Part shown: one piece after another, positions 16,660-22,747 of the stretch | How positions within the stretch are numbered: position 1 is the stretch's first letter | Layout: every line of letters begins with the position of its first letter | IMG/VR virus record: IMGVR_UViG_3300032073_000148 | Coordinates: 1-30,558 of that record | Length of the DNA stretch: 30,558 bases | From: a virus | Direction: 5' to 3' (one strand) | Translations under genes and position numbers: made by a program | The notes under the pieces: model-generated | Database searches by the model: none | What the model saw: only the letters and a program-made list of their open reading frames with translations | What the model was told of the DNA's origin: nothing

Positions 16660-17236
16660 CTTGTTTAGCAGTTTTCATCTTTATTTTCTCTGATTCATCT
16701 TGTATTAATTCAAGATAAGTAAAATACTTTTTAGTTGATAAAGTCTTAATGTCTAAAGAACTTCCTAACCATTTTTCAATTAGGATCACCTGCTTATTAT
16801 AATCATTCCCATCTTTATCAACAATATTTTTTGAGTTTTCTTTTTGTAGCTCCTTTTCTTTTATTCTTATTTCATTCTTTAAAAAGTTATTATTATTAAT
16901 ATACATATTACATTTTAATATAGCGATCTTTCTTTCAAGCTCTAAGACTCTTTTATATTTTTTTGTAAATCCAAAATTATCAATATACTCATCTAATATT
17001 TTTCTCCATACAATATCCAGCTCCTCATTAATATTATCATTAATTGCTAAGATAGCATAATCAGAGCTTTTTATTAAATATTTATAGTCTTTCTCAGCGT
17101 AGAGCTTAATCCAATTCCATAAAGGAAGATCGTCAAGCTCATTAAAATATTTATATTCTATCTGAATTAAATCTTTTTTAGACTTTAAAGATTTTCTCTT
17201 TAATATATTTTTGAGCCGGTAAAATAATTTTTTCAT
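16652..17236 (-). CDS. Tail assembly chaperone-position protein, 194 residues
   Basis: Begins MKKLFYRLKNILKRKSLKSKK, basic, then ELDDLPLWNWIKLYAEKDYKYL and a long helical region with IDNFGFTKKYKRVLELERKIA and VILIEKWLGSSLDIKTLS. The ELPLWNWI pattern and the position just before the tape measure match a recurring protein in phages of Bacteroidota. Tail assembly chaperones occupy this slot in other siphophages. No slippery frameshift site was identified. The start overlaps the preceding gene by 59 bases; a later start within the basic N-terminus would reduce that. Confidence 0.55.
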   Translation of the reverse strand: MKKLFYRLKNILKRKSLKSKKDLIQIEYKYFNELDDLPLWNWIKLYAEKDYKYLIKSSDYAILAINDNINEELDIVWRKILDEYIDNFGFTKKYKRVLELERKIAILKCNMYINNNNFLKNEIRIKEKELQKENSKNIVDKDGNDYNKQVILIEKWLGSSLDIKTLSTKKYFTYLELIQDESEKIKMKTAKQDG

Positions 17237-17651
17237 TTAAAATATCTAAGCTATGTTGATTAAGTCCTATTATTTCTCTTCCATATTTAATTGTAAGATT
17301 AGTTTCAAGTCCAGTCTGCTCATCAATCTTAATAGGATCGGCTGAAATAATAATGTCTCCTGAGTTATCTACGTGAGCTAAGAAGCTCTTATAAAAGTCT
17401 CCTGTATCTTTTAAAGTAACTCTATCTGTCGGCTGTCCTTTAGCTTGTTTTAATTCAACAGTAAAAGGAGTATATTCAGGAGTAATTTCATTTCCTAAAG
17501 CGTCTTCACCTTTTTTGAAAAGCTGATCTTCAGTATTTAAAGTAACTATTAAATTAAGTAAGCTTCTATCTTTGCCTACAACCTGGACCATTAAAGTCTG
17601 AGCAGTTAATTTTTTTTGTATTCCTTCTAAATATCTTATTATACTATCCAT
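17178..17651 (-). CDS. Putative tail completion/terminator protein, 157 residues
   Basis: Starts MDSIIRYLEGIQKKL at 17651 and ends KYIKEKIFKV. It contains VELKQAKGQPTDRVTLKDTGDFYKSF, a strand-rich middle with the DTGxFYxSF pattern often seen in phage neck and tail-completion proteins. The size fits HK97 gp10-like or related head-tail joining proteins, but sequence alone is not decisive. It overlaps the upstream membrane micro-ORF by 8 bases and the downstream gene by 59. Confidence 0.55.
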   Translation of the reverse strand: MDSIIRYLEGIQKKLTAQTLMVQVVGKDRSLLNLIVTLNTEDQLFKKGEDALGNEITPEYTPFTVELKQAKGQPTDRVTLKDTGDFYKSFLAHVDNSGDIIISADPIKIDEQTGLETNLTIKYGREIIGLNQHSLDILNEKIILPAQKYIKEKIFKV

Positions 17652-17742
17652 ACTTTAAAAGTACAAAAAATAAAAATAGAGTTAATATTATATTAAATAT
17701 ACTAAGCCAGAAAGCAAGATTAGCTCTTTTACTATATCTCAT
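17644..17742 (-). CDS. 32-residue single-pass membrane micro-protein
   Basis: ATG 17742 to TAG 17644-17646. It starts MRYSKRANLAFWLSI and is then almost entirely hydrophobic (FNIILTLFLFFVLL) before a KYG end, giving a positive-inside single-span topology. The start lies inside the end of the methyltransferase gene and the stop overlaps the next ATG by 8 bases (ATGGATAG). The frame fills an otherwise empty gap exactly, which supports translation. A similar micro-protein occurs at 21803-21913. The function is unknown. Confidence 0.5.
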   Translation of the reverse strand: MRYSKRANLAFWLSIFNIILTLFLFFVLLKYG

Positions 17743-18796
17743 TTAACCACTGATTAAAAATGTTATTAGCTATCTGCGCAACCATTACAGGAGGGACAGA
17801 CATTCCTATTAAATACTTAGGCTTATTATCTAAAAAATTATAGTCTACAGGATAGCTTCCTATTCTACAATATTCTAAGTCAGTGCATGATCTTAATTTT
17901 GACGGGTGCCAGTGAAATGATCCATGACTATTAGCTATAATAGTATTGGGAACTTTATCAAAGCTTAATTTATTTTCTCCAAAATAATGTCCCTTTTCAT
18001 GTACTGTCCCAAAGTTATGACCAGGCTGACACTTAAGCCAAAGGAATTTATAAGAGTCTCTAACTTCAGGATCGTTTCCTTTTGAAGTGTCTTCAACCTC
18101 CTTAAAAGTAATAGGCTTTTCTTTGAATACTAAATCTAACTTAGGAACTTCTGTAAACATATCCTTATAGTATAAAAACTTTTTAGCTAAGTCTTTTCTA
18201 AGACATACAAAAAAAACTCTTTCACGTCTTTGAGGAACTCCCATTGTTGAGGCGTCTAAAAGCCAGTGCTGACAATAATAACCTGCTTTGTCAAATTCTG
18301 AATAAATATCTCTAACATACTTAATAGCGTTCCCCATCATTAAGCCTTTTACATTTTCAGCTACTACAACTTTAGGCTGTAGCTCTTTAGCTAAATCTAT
18401 AAAATCAAAGAATAAATTATCTAAGACCTGCTCAGCCTGTCCTTCCCTAAATTTCTTTTCTTTTCCCCAATCCTTTTCACGATTCCCAGCCATTGAAAAG
18501 CTAGAGCAAGGCGGACTTCCGTCTAATATGTCTAGATCATAAAGCTCACTAGGTAAATCTTTTCTTTCTTTAAAAGTTTGAATAGGCTCTAAAAAAGAGT
18601 ATTTAGGATCGTGATTAGTTCTATAAGCTTCAATCATTTTTGGATCAATTTCATTACAGCCTAAGACATCAAACCCGGCTAACTTATACCCCATTGTTGA
18701 GCCTCCTCCGCATGCAAAACAACTAAAAACTTTTCCTTTATCCTTAGTAAAATTAGAGTCTGCTAAGGTCCAATTGTAGTTAAATTTATTTTCCAT
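17732..18796 (-). CDS. DNA (cytosine-5-)-methyltransferase
   Basis: 354 residues with the ordered C5-methyltransferase motifs. Motif I SCFACGGGSTMGYKLAGF (about 25-42) binds S-adenosylmethionine, motif II is NEIDP (48-52), motif IV is GSPPCSSFSMAG with nucleophile C97, motif VI is AENV (146-149), motif VIII is QRRER (189-193), and motif X is near the C-terminus (GMSVPPVMVAQIANNIF). All key residues are present, so the enzyme should be active. It likely protects phage DNA from host restriction. The target sequence cannot be read from the gene. It ends the accessory cassette inserted between tail genes, and no cognate restriction gene is adjacent. Confidence 0.93.
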   Translation of the reverse strand: MENKFNYNWTLADSNFTKDKGKVFSCFACGGGSTMGYKLAGFDVLGCNEIDPKMIEAYRTNHDPKYSFLEPIQTFKERKDLPSELYDLDILDGSPPCSSFSMAGNREKDWGKEKKFREGQAEQVLDNLFFDFIDLAKELQPKVVVAENVKGLMMGNAIKYVRDIYSEFDKAGYYCQHWLLDASTMGVPQRRERVFFVCLRKDLAKKFLYYKDMFTEVPKLDLVFKEKPITFKEVEDTSKGNDPEVRDSYKFLWLKCQPGHNFGTVHEKGHYFGENKLSFDKVPNTIIANSHGSFHWHPSKLRSCTDLEYCRIGSYPVDYNFLDNKPKYLIGMSVPPVMVAQIANNIFNQWLNEI

Positions 18797-18797
18797 A

Positions 18798-19067
18798 TTA
18801 TAAAGAATTAACTTCTACTTCAGTAAGTGTAAAAATTCCGTTATCTCCTCTAAATCTAATTTCCTTATCGTCTTCAGATTCGTCTATTGTAACTGTGCCT
18901 CCTTCGTGGAATTCAATGTCCCAATATATATCCGGTCTTTCTTTATGTAACCAACTAACTAGCCGATCTATAAAGCGATTAGTCTCTTTTCCTAGTTGTC
19001 CTATAGGATAGTCTTTAACTAATATTAAAAATCCTTCGTAACCCTGTGCTTGAAATAGTATGTCCAT
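18798..19067 (-). CDS. 89-residue acidic hypothetical protein
   Basis: Starts MDILFQAQGYEGFLILVKDY. It is alpha/beta, with a WLHKERPDIYWDIEFHEGG segment and an acidic IDESEDDKEIRF stretch near the end. It lies one base before the methyltransferase start and one base after the 19069-19389 gene, so the three are a tight unit. No family is recognised. It could be an anti-host or methyltransferase-associated accessory, but this is context only. Confidence 0.6.
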   Translation of the reverse strand: MDILFQAQGYEGFLILVKDYPIGQLGKETNRFIDRLVSWLHKERPDIYWDIEFHEGGTVTIDESEDDKEIRFRGDNGIFTLTEVEVNSL

Positions 19068-19068
19068 T

Positions 19069-19389
19069 TTAATTCTGTTTTTTAGCTGTGATTAATTCTA
19101 ATATTTGTCTAGCATATCTATAATTATTCCAGGAATAATAGCTATCTGTTGAGACCATTTCAAGTCCTATTTCATATATATATAACCTATAACCAAAATA
19201 AGTCTTGCTTCCTCCGCTTGTGAAGTATCTAAAGCCAGAAGGCTTAGACCATTTCTCTTCTGACCATTCGCTTAAGCTATGCTTTATATTAAGCTCATTT
19301 AATAGATCAGAAACTTTTTTTAGTGAAGGCATACGTCCCTTGTCTGTAGCCTTAACTTTTAATTGTTCTATAACTTTTAGATTTTTCAT
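19069..19389 (-). CDS. 106-residue hypothetical protein of the methyltransferase cassette
   Basis: Starts MKNLKVIEQLKVKATDKGRM, then PSLKKVSDLLNELNIKHSLSEW, and a Tyr/Gly-rich strand region with FTSGGSKTYFGYRLYIYEI. It is predicted alpha/beta with no membrane segment and no catalytic signature. The ATG at 19389 follows the leader motif with a 1-base spacer. It is transcribed from the cassette promoter at 19622-19653. I recall proteins like this (helical start, then FRYF-S/G-G-S-K-T-Y) in flavobacterial phages without a known role. Confidence 0.6.
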   Translation of the reverse strand: MKNLKVIEQLKVKATDKGRMPSLKKVSDLLNELNIKHSLSEWSEEKWSKPSGFRYFTSGGSKTYFGYRLYIYEIGLEMVSTDSYYSWNNYRYARQILELITAKKQN

Positions 19390-19390
19390 T

Positions 19391-19401
19391 TGTCTGTTTT
19401 T
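19391..19401 (-). promoter_or_regulatory. Leader motif AAAAACAGACA before 19069-19389
   Basis: AAAAACAGACA, one base, ATG 19389. It lies between the 19403-19597 gene and this gene, so it is an intercistronic copy. Confidence 0.55.
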
Positions 19402-19402
19402 T

Positions 19403-19597
19403 TTATATGAATAATTTATTTATTTTGTTTGGAACTTCGTTTTTAAAAACTGTTTTCATTCCAACTATTAGATTATAATGTTTTGTATAAATAAAAGTTT
19501 TTTCCCCTTTAGTATTTATATAAGTTTCTAAAAGATCATACACCTTTTTATTTCCATGTGTATATGTGTGAGCTGTTTTTCTAGTAATTAAATACAT
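19403..19597 (-). CDS. 64-residue hypothetical protein, start moved to ATG 19597
   Basis: MYLITRKTAHTYTHGNKKVYDLL start, then Tyr/Lys-rich strands (GEKTFIYTKHYNLIVGMK). A longer frame from TTG 19624 would begin inside the -7 box of the promoter and is not used; ATG 19597 directly follows the leader motif. First gene of the methyltransferase cassette. The basic, beta-rich composition gives no family clue. The function is unknown. Confidence 0.6.
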   Translation of the reverse strand: MYLITRKTAHTYTHGNKKVYDLLETYINTKGEKTFIYTKHYNLIVGMKTVFKNEVPNKINKLFI

Positions 19598-19607
19598 GTC
19601 TGTTTTT
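19598..19607 (-). promoter_or_regulatory. Leader motif before 19403-19597
   Basis: AAAAACAGAC runs straight into ATG 19597. It decides the start codon of this gene. It lies downstream of the -7 box at 19622-19629. Confidence 0.55.
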
Positions 19608-19621
19608 TTATAATTATGAAA

Positions 19622-19653
19622 CAAATATAATAGACATTTTTGTTTCTACCAAA
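19622..19653 (-). promoter_or_regulatory. Bacteroidota-type promoter P3 of the methyltransferase cassette
   Basis: TTTG (19653-19650), 20 bases, TATATTTG (19629-19622). The spacer contains AGAAACAAAAAT, identical in core to P1. The promoter lies between the 19671-19829 gene and 19403-19597, inside the structural region, and can drive four genes down to the methyltransferase without upstream read-through. Confidence 0.78.
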
Positions 19654-19670
19654 CTTTTGACAAACTTTTT

Positions 19671-19829
19671 TTAGTTTTTTTCTTTTGGCTTATAATTAGA
19701 ATAGGGAAGCTTAAACTTATTTAGGATCGCTTTTCTCTTTTGACAGCCTGAGCAGGCTTTAATCCTGTTGTTAGTTACCTTTTTTATAACGTCTTCTACT
19801 ACGTCTCCAAGACCTTTTTTATTTTCCAT
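19671..19829 (-). CDS. 52-residue CxxC small protein
   Basis: MENKKGLGDVVEDVIKKVTN start, then a basic segment with ACSGCQKRKAILNKF (C26 and C29). The C-x-x-C-x-K-R-K pattern near a [L/F]-x-x-[L/F]-P-Y end is found in small proteins near the head/tail genes of Bacteroidota phages, as I recall. A single CxxC could bind metal as a dimer, but this is inferred. It lies between terminator T2 and promoter P3. Confidence 0.65.
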   Translation of the reverse strand: MENKKGLGDVVEDVIKKVTNNRIKACSGCQKRKAILNKFKLPYSNYKPKEKN

Positions 19830-19839
19830 ATATAAATAT

Positions 19840-19872
19840 AAAAAAAAAGGAAGCTAAATTAATAACTCCCTT
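19840..19872 (-). terminator. Rho-independent terminator T2
   Basis: On the minus strand a 10-bp stem (AAGGGAGTTA / TAGCTTCCTT, with G-U pairs) with a 6-base loop runs into a long T tract. It ends the head/tail-tube unit after 19893-20057. Its sequence resembles T1. Confidence 0.75.
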
Positions 19873-19892
19873 TTAAAATATTACCTTAATAC

Positions 19893-20057
19893 TTAAGCAG
19901 ATTTTTTCTTAGGCTTAGGCTTAGGCTTTAATTTTTGTATCTCGTCCCATAGGTCTTCGTCATTATAAGCCTGCATGAAATGAGACTTTTTCATTTTAAG
20001 AACTACAGCCTTATTAAAGCTAATTCCTTTTAGTTTAAGAATTTCTACTTTTTTCAT
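19893..20057 (-). CDS. 54-residue basic small protein
   Basis: MKKVEILKLKGISFNKAVVLKM start, then KKSHFMQAYNDEDLWDEIQ and a KPKPKPKKKSA tail encoded by a 6-base tandem repeat (three copies). The charged tail may be an extension or linker. It follows the major tail protein gene by 2 bases and precedes terminator T2, so it is probably co-expressed with tail genes. A tail assembly accessory is possible; no family is recognised. Confidence 0.6.
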   Translation of the reverse strand: MKKVEILKLKGISFNKAVVLKMKKSHFMQAYNDEDLWDEIQKLKPKPKPKKKSA

Positions 20058-20059
20058 AT

Positions 20060-20971
20060 TTAAGCTGTTTGTTCGTCAGCTGTTACACTTGCAAAATCAA
20101 ATCCTTCTTTAGAAATGATAGTGTTGTATTTATCTCCAGCAGAAAGAGCAGAAGCAAAAACACAAGCATATTCACCAGGAACAGTAGCTGATTCAGTCCA
20201 AGAAGCAGGAGCAGCAGCAGCAGCGCCATTAACACTAATATTAACGTCAGCTAAAGCTATATCCGTAACAGGAGTAGCATAATCAGTTGTTTTAAGTGTT
20301 AAAGTAAATCCTGCAGTAGAAGCAGCTGAGTAAGTTCCAGTAACATTATAAAGACCATTAAGATCATCAATGTCAAAGTCTAAAGTATCAGCTTCAGCAA
20401 ATCTTAAATTTTGGTCTTTTTGGCTTAGTCTCCATTGCCATCTTAACATTAACATTTGAACTTCTGCGTCAGTAGCTTTCATTAAAGAACAGTAGAAAGT
20501 TTCATTATCTACAGCTATTGGGTAAGCGTGTCCGTCTCCTTTATCGTAATAAATAAAGTTACCTCCTGCGTCAATTACATAAGCTCCAAACTCAGAGCAA
20601 CCAAAAGACTTATAATGTCCAAGCTCTTGAGTTGATCCTAAAGGAATAAAAGAAGTATTAGTCCTAGCGCCTTCTCTAACTGTGATAATTTTACCAGAGT
20701 TAAATTCTTGAGTTACTGGGTCTTCTCTTGTGTCTTCAGTATTATCAACTTGAGCAGTAGGATAATAACGATCTAAAGAATTAGAAGCATTAATTTTAGT
20801 TAATAAAGTCGTCTTATTAATATTAGACGGGTCAAGGTCTAGTCTATTTTCATTCCCTTGAGCGTCATATCTAGGAACAAAAATAAATTTTCTAGCTATC
20901 TGCATTACTGGAGGACAGTCAGGACTTCCTAAGTTTTGTAGCGTAGCATTACAATTACAATCTATTGCCAT
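20060..20971 (-). CDS. Probable major tail (tube) protein with C-terminal Ig-like domain
   Basis: 303 residues. The N-terminal 210 residues are beta-rich and contain CNCNATLQNLGSPDCPP near the start, ending in the LRWQWRLSQKDQNLRF strand. From about 215 on, GLYNVTGTYSAASTAGFTLTL and later SVNGAAAAAPASWTESA with alternating strands looks like an immunoglobulin-like decoration domain of about 85 residues, often found at the end of major tail proteins. Position after the connector/completion genes and before the tape-measure region fits the tail-tube role. Tube identity is inferred. Confidence 0.65.
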   Translation of the reverse strand: MAIDCNCNATLQNLGSPDCPPVMQIARKFIFVPRYDAQGNENRLDLDPSNINKTTLLTKINASNSLDRYYPTAQVDNTEDTREDPVTQEFNSGKIITVREGARTNTSFIPLGSTQELGHYKSFGCSEFGAYVIDAGGNFIYYDKGDGHAYPIAVDNETFYCSLMKATDAEVQMLMLRWQWRLSQKDQNLRFAEADTLDFDIDDLNGLYNVTGTYSAASTAGFTLTLKTTDYATPVTDIALADVNISVNGAAAAAPASWTESATVPGEYACVFASALSAGDKYNTIISKEGFDFASVTADEQTA

Positions 20972-21039
20972 TTTTATTTAGTTTTTTTTATTAGTATTAA
21001 GTAGTAATATTATGCTAATATACTAAAATAATTTCTTAT

Positions 21040-21813
21040 TTATAGCTTAGCAAATTTATTTAAGCAAGCTTTCTTAATGGGAAGGTCAATTTCTAAATTT
21101 AAACCTGCTAAATTTTCATCTAATAAATATTTAACGTGTCCTTTATCCTGGACAACTTTCCCCCAATTCGTATGCTTAATATATGTATAATTTTCTAGCT
21201 TAGCTAAATACGGGTGCTTGTCACATATCTTAATAAACTTATCAGCTAAAGCTTCCATAGGATCAACAACTTTAGAATATTGCTCATCATTAGTCCAGTC
21301 TAATTTATTAGTAGTATCTAAAAAGCTTAGAGTTAGCTTAGGAGTATTTCCTAAAATAGAAGTATGATCTGCTTCAAAATTTTGTCTAATTACTTCCCAT
21401 AATATTACAGCTGGATATAGAGCTGTGCTTAAAACCTCTTCGCTAGTGTCAAGCTCCTTGTTTACATCTATATAAGTTCCATGATAAAAATAAGGTACTA
21501 TATTTCTAACTGTAGTAACCTGGCTAAGATCAACCTCTAATTCATTTTTAATTTTAAATACATTAGAAGAAACTTCTAAAGCTTTATTTCTTAAAACAAC
21601 TATCCATTCAAAACCCGTCCCAGAGACAAAATTCCAATAACCAAGCTCAACAACTTCATCTTCACTTATTGAAAAATCATCTAATATTTCATGATCTATT
21701 TTAGGCTCTTGAACATTAGTAATATCTATATTAGTTACGATCCATTCAGCTCTTAATTTATCTACTAAGACTGAGCAAAATTTTATAATATCCTGGCTTA
21801 AATTATTTGACAT
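21040..21813 (-). CDS. Putative head-tail joining protein, 257 residues
   Basis: Starts MSNNLSQDIIKFCSVLVDKL. It has a helical N-terminus, strand-rich middle with the GTGFEWIVVLRNKALEVSS stretch, and VILWEVIRQNFEADH and a DKFIKICDKHPYLAKL segment. It sits between the connector and the probable tail-tube gene, where neck and completion proteins lie in HK97-like phages. No family is recognised with confidence. Confidence 0.55.
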   Translation of the reverse strand: MSNNLSQDIIKFCSVLVDKLRAEWIVTNIDITNVQEPKIDHEILDDFSISEDEVVELGYWNFVSGTGFEWIVVLRNKALEVSSNVFKIKNELEVDLSQVTTVRNIVPYFYHGTYIDVNKELDTSEEVLSTALYPAVILWEVIRQNFEADHTSILGNTPKLTLSFLDTTNKLDWTNDEQYSKVVDPMEALADKFIKICDKHPYLAKLENYTYIKHTNWGKVVQDKGHVKYLLDENLAGLNLEIDLPIKKACLNKFAKL

Positions 21814-21913
21814 AATTATTAAATAAAATCTGGACTATTAATAGGTAAATAGCAAAAAAATAAAGTCCATATTTTTCAATTATTTTTATAAGTTTTTCTC
21901 TATAACATTCCAT
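21803..21913 (-). CDS. 36-residue single-pass membrane micro-protein
   Basis: ATG 21913 to TAA 21803-21805. MECYREKLIKIIEKY is followed by hydrophobic GLYFFAIYLLIVQILF and a short NNYVK tail. The start lies inside the 3' end of the 21900-22676 gene and the stop overlaps the next ATG by 11 bases, so the frame bridges the gap exactly. Like 17644-17742 it has a basic head and one membrane helix. The function is unknown. Confidence 0.5.
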   Translation of the reverse strand: MECYREKLIKIIEKYGLYFFAIYLLIVQILFNNYVK

Positions 21914-22676
21914 CAAGAACACTTAAATTTTTCTTCTTACATATATAGTCTACATAAGGATTAATATAAATAAATTTATCTGTAAATGTAAGACCTGGAT
22001 CACCTGCAAAATCAATTAAGACCTGTCCAGGATTAGTTCCTACATCATTAATAATAACACTATAATCTATTCCGTCAAGCTCAAAAGTGTCTCCTTGATT
22101 TAAAAGGCTACATAAATTAATACTATTTTTCCCCGGATCATTTCTTACTATCATTTGATATTCTCCTGGAGCTGCTTCAGTAATTCCAAAATAGTGAAGC
22201 TTACAGTCGTACATAATATGTAAAAAGCTACAAGCAGCTTGGTATATTTCAACTCCTAAATTGTATCTCTGTTCTATTACTGAATTAACCTGCAGCTGAG
22301 TTGATCCAGTAGAATTTTCAGCGTCAGCAAATCTAATTCCTACACTAGTAGCCTTAGCATTTAAGTTCCTTACATAGTCCCAATAAGTAAAATATTTTAA
22401 AGCTTCTTTAATTCCATAATAAGAAGTGTAAATTCCTTCTTTATCATAATAATAAAATTGATCTCCAGCAGCGTCTGTTCCAGTAATTAAAGCTACGTAT
22501 TTAGTTGTTGAGCTATTCGGACTAGTATTATATAAAGAAAGCTGATAGTCTCCTATTAAATCTCTTAAGAGCTGGTCCTGATTCCTTTCTATATATAAAG
22601 TAAGATCGTCAGTCTCTTTAGTATTCTGAGAAATTTTTACATTTCCTTTAAAATCGCTTCTTGTTATTAGTGCCAT
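21900..22676 (-). CDS. Putative head-tail connector protein, 258 residues
   Basis: Starts MALITRSDFKGNVKISQNTK with TLYIERNQDQLLRDLIGDYQ in the first 50 residues, a helical region typical of DUF6712-type/gp6-like connector proteins in Bacteroidota phages. The C-terminus is beta-rich (DTFELDGIDYSVIINDVG) and ends KNLSVLDGML. It follows the capsid gene and a terminator. Its ATG lies 7 bases behind a TATATTTG box. The connector role is inferred from position and the N-terminal pattern. Confidence 0.6.
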   Translation of the reverse strand: MALITRSDFKGNVKISQNTKETDDLTLYIERNQDQLLRDLIGDYQLSLYNTSPNSSTTKYVALITGTDAAGDQFYYYDKEGIYTSYYGIKEALKYFTYWDYVRNLNAKATSVGIRFADAENSTGSTQLQVNSVIEQRYNLGVEIYQAACSFLHIMYDCKLHYFGITEAAPGEYQMIVRNDPGKNSINLCSLLNQGDTFELDGIDYSVIINDVGTNPGQVLIDFAGDPGLTFTDKFIYINPYVDYICKKKNLSVLDGML

Positions 22677-22683
22677 ATCTATA

Positions 22684-22691
22684 CAAATATA
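22684..22691 (-). promoter_or_regulatory. Possible -7 box just after terminator T3
   Basis: TATATTTG 7 bases before ATG 22676. The -33 position 19 bases upstream reads TTTC, one mismatch, and lies inside the terminator hairpin. A transcript from here would be nearly leaderless. Confidence 0.4.
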
Positions 22692-22693
22692 AA

Positions 22694-22722
22694 TAAAAAA
22701 AGCCTAGTCCGAAAACTAGGCT
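22694..22722 (-). terminator. Rho-independent terminator T3 after the capsid gene
   Basis: On the minus strand an 8-bp perfect stem (AGCCTAGT / ACTAGGCT) with a 6-base loop is followed by a T7 tract. It lies between the capsid stop and the connector start and would give extra capsid transcript relative to downstream genes. Confidence 0.85.
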
Positions 22723-22747
22723 CATAACTTATAATATAAATTTTATA

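Noticed and set aside
19403-19624. Longer version of the 64-residue gene from TTG 19624
   Set aside because: That codon lies inside the promoter -7 box; ATG 19597 directly follows the shared leader motif.
19910-19935. Tandem TTAGGC repeats as a telomere-like or regulatory element
   Set aside because: They are only three copies and encode the Lys-Pro tail of a small protein in frame.
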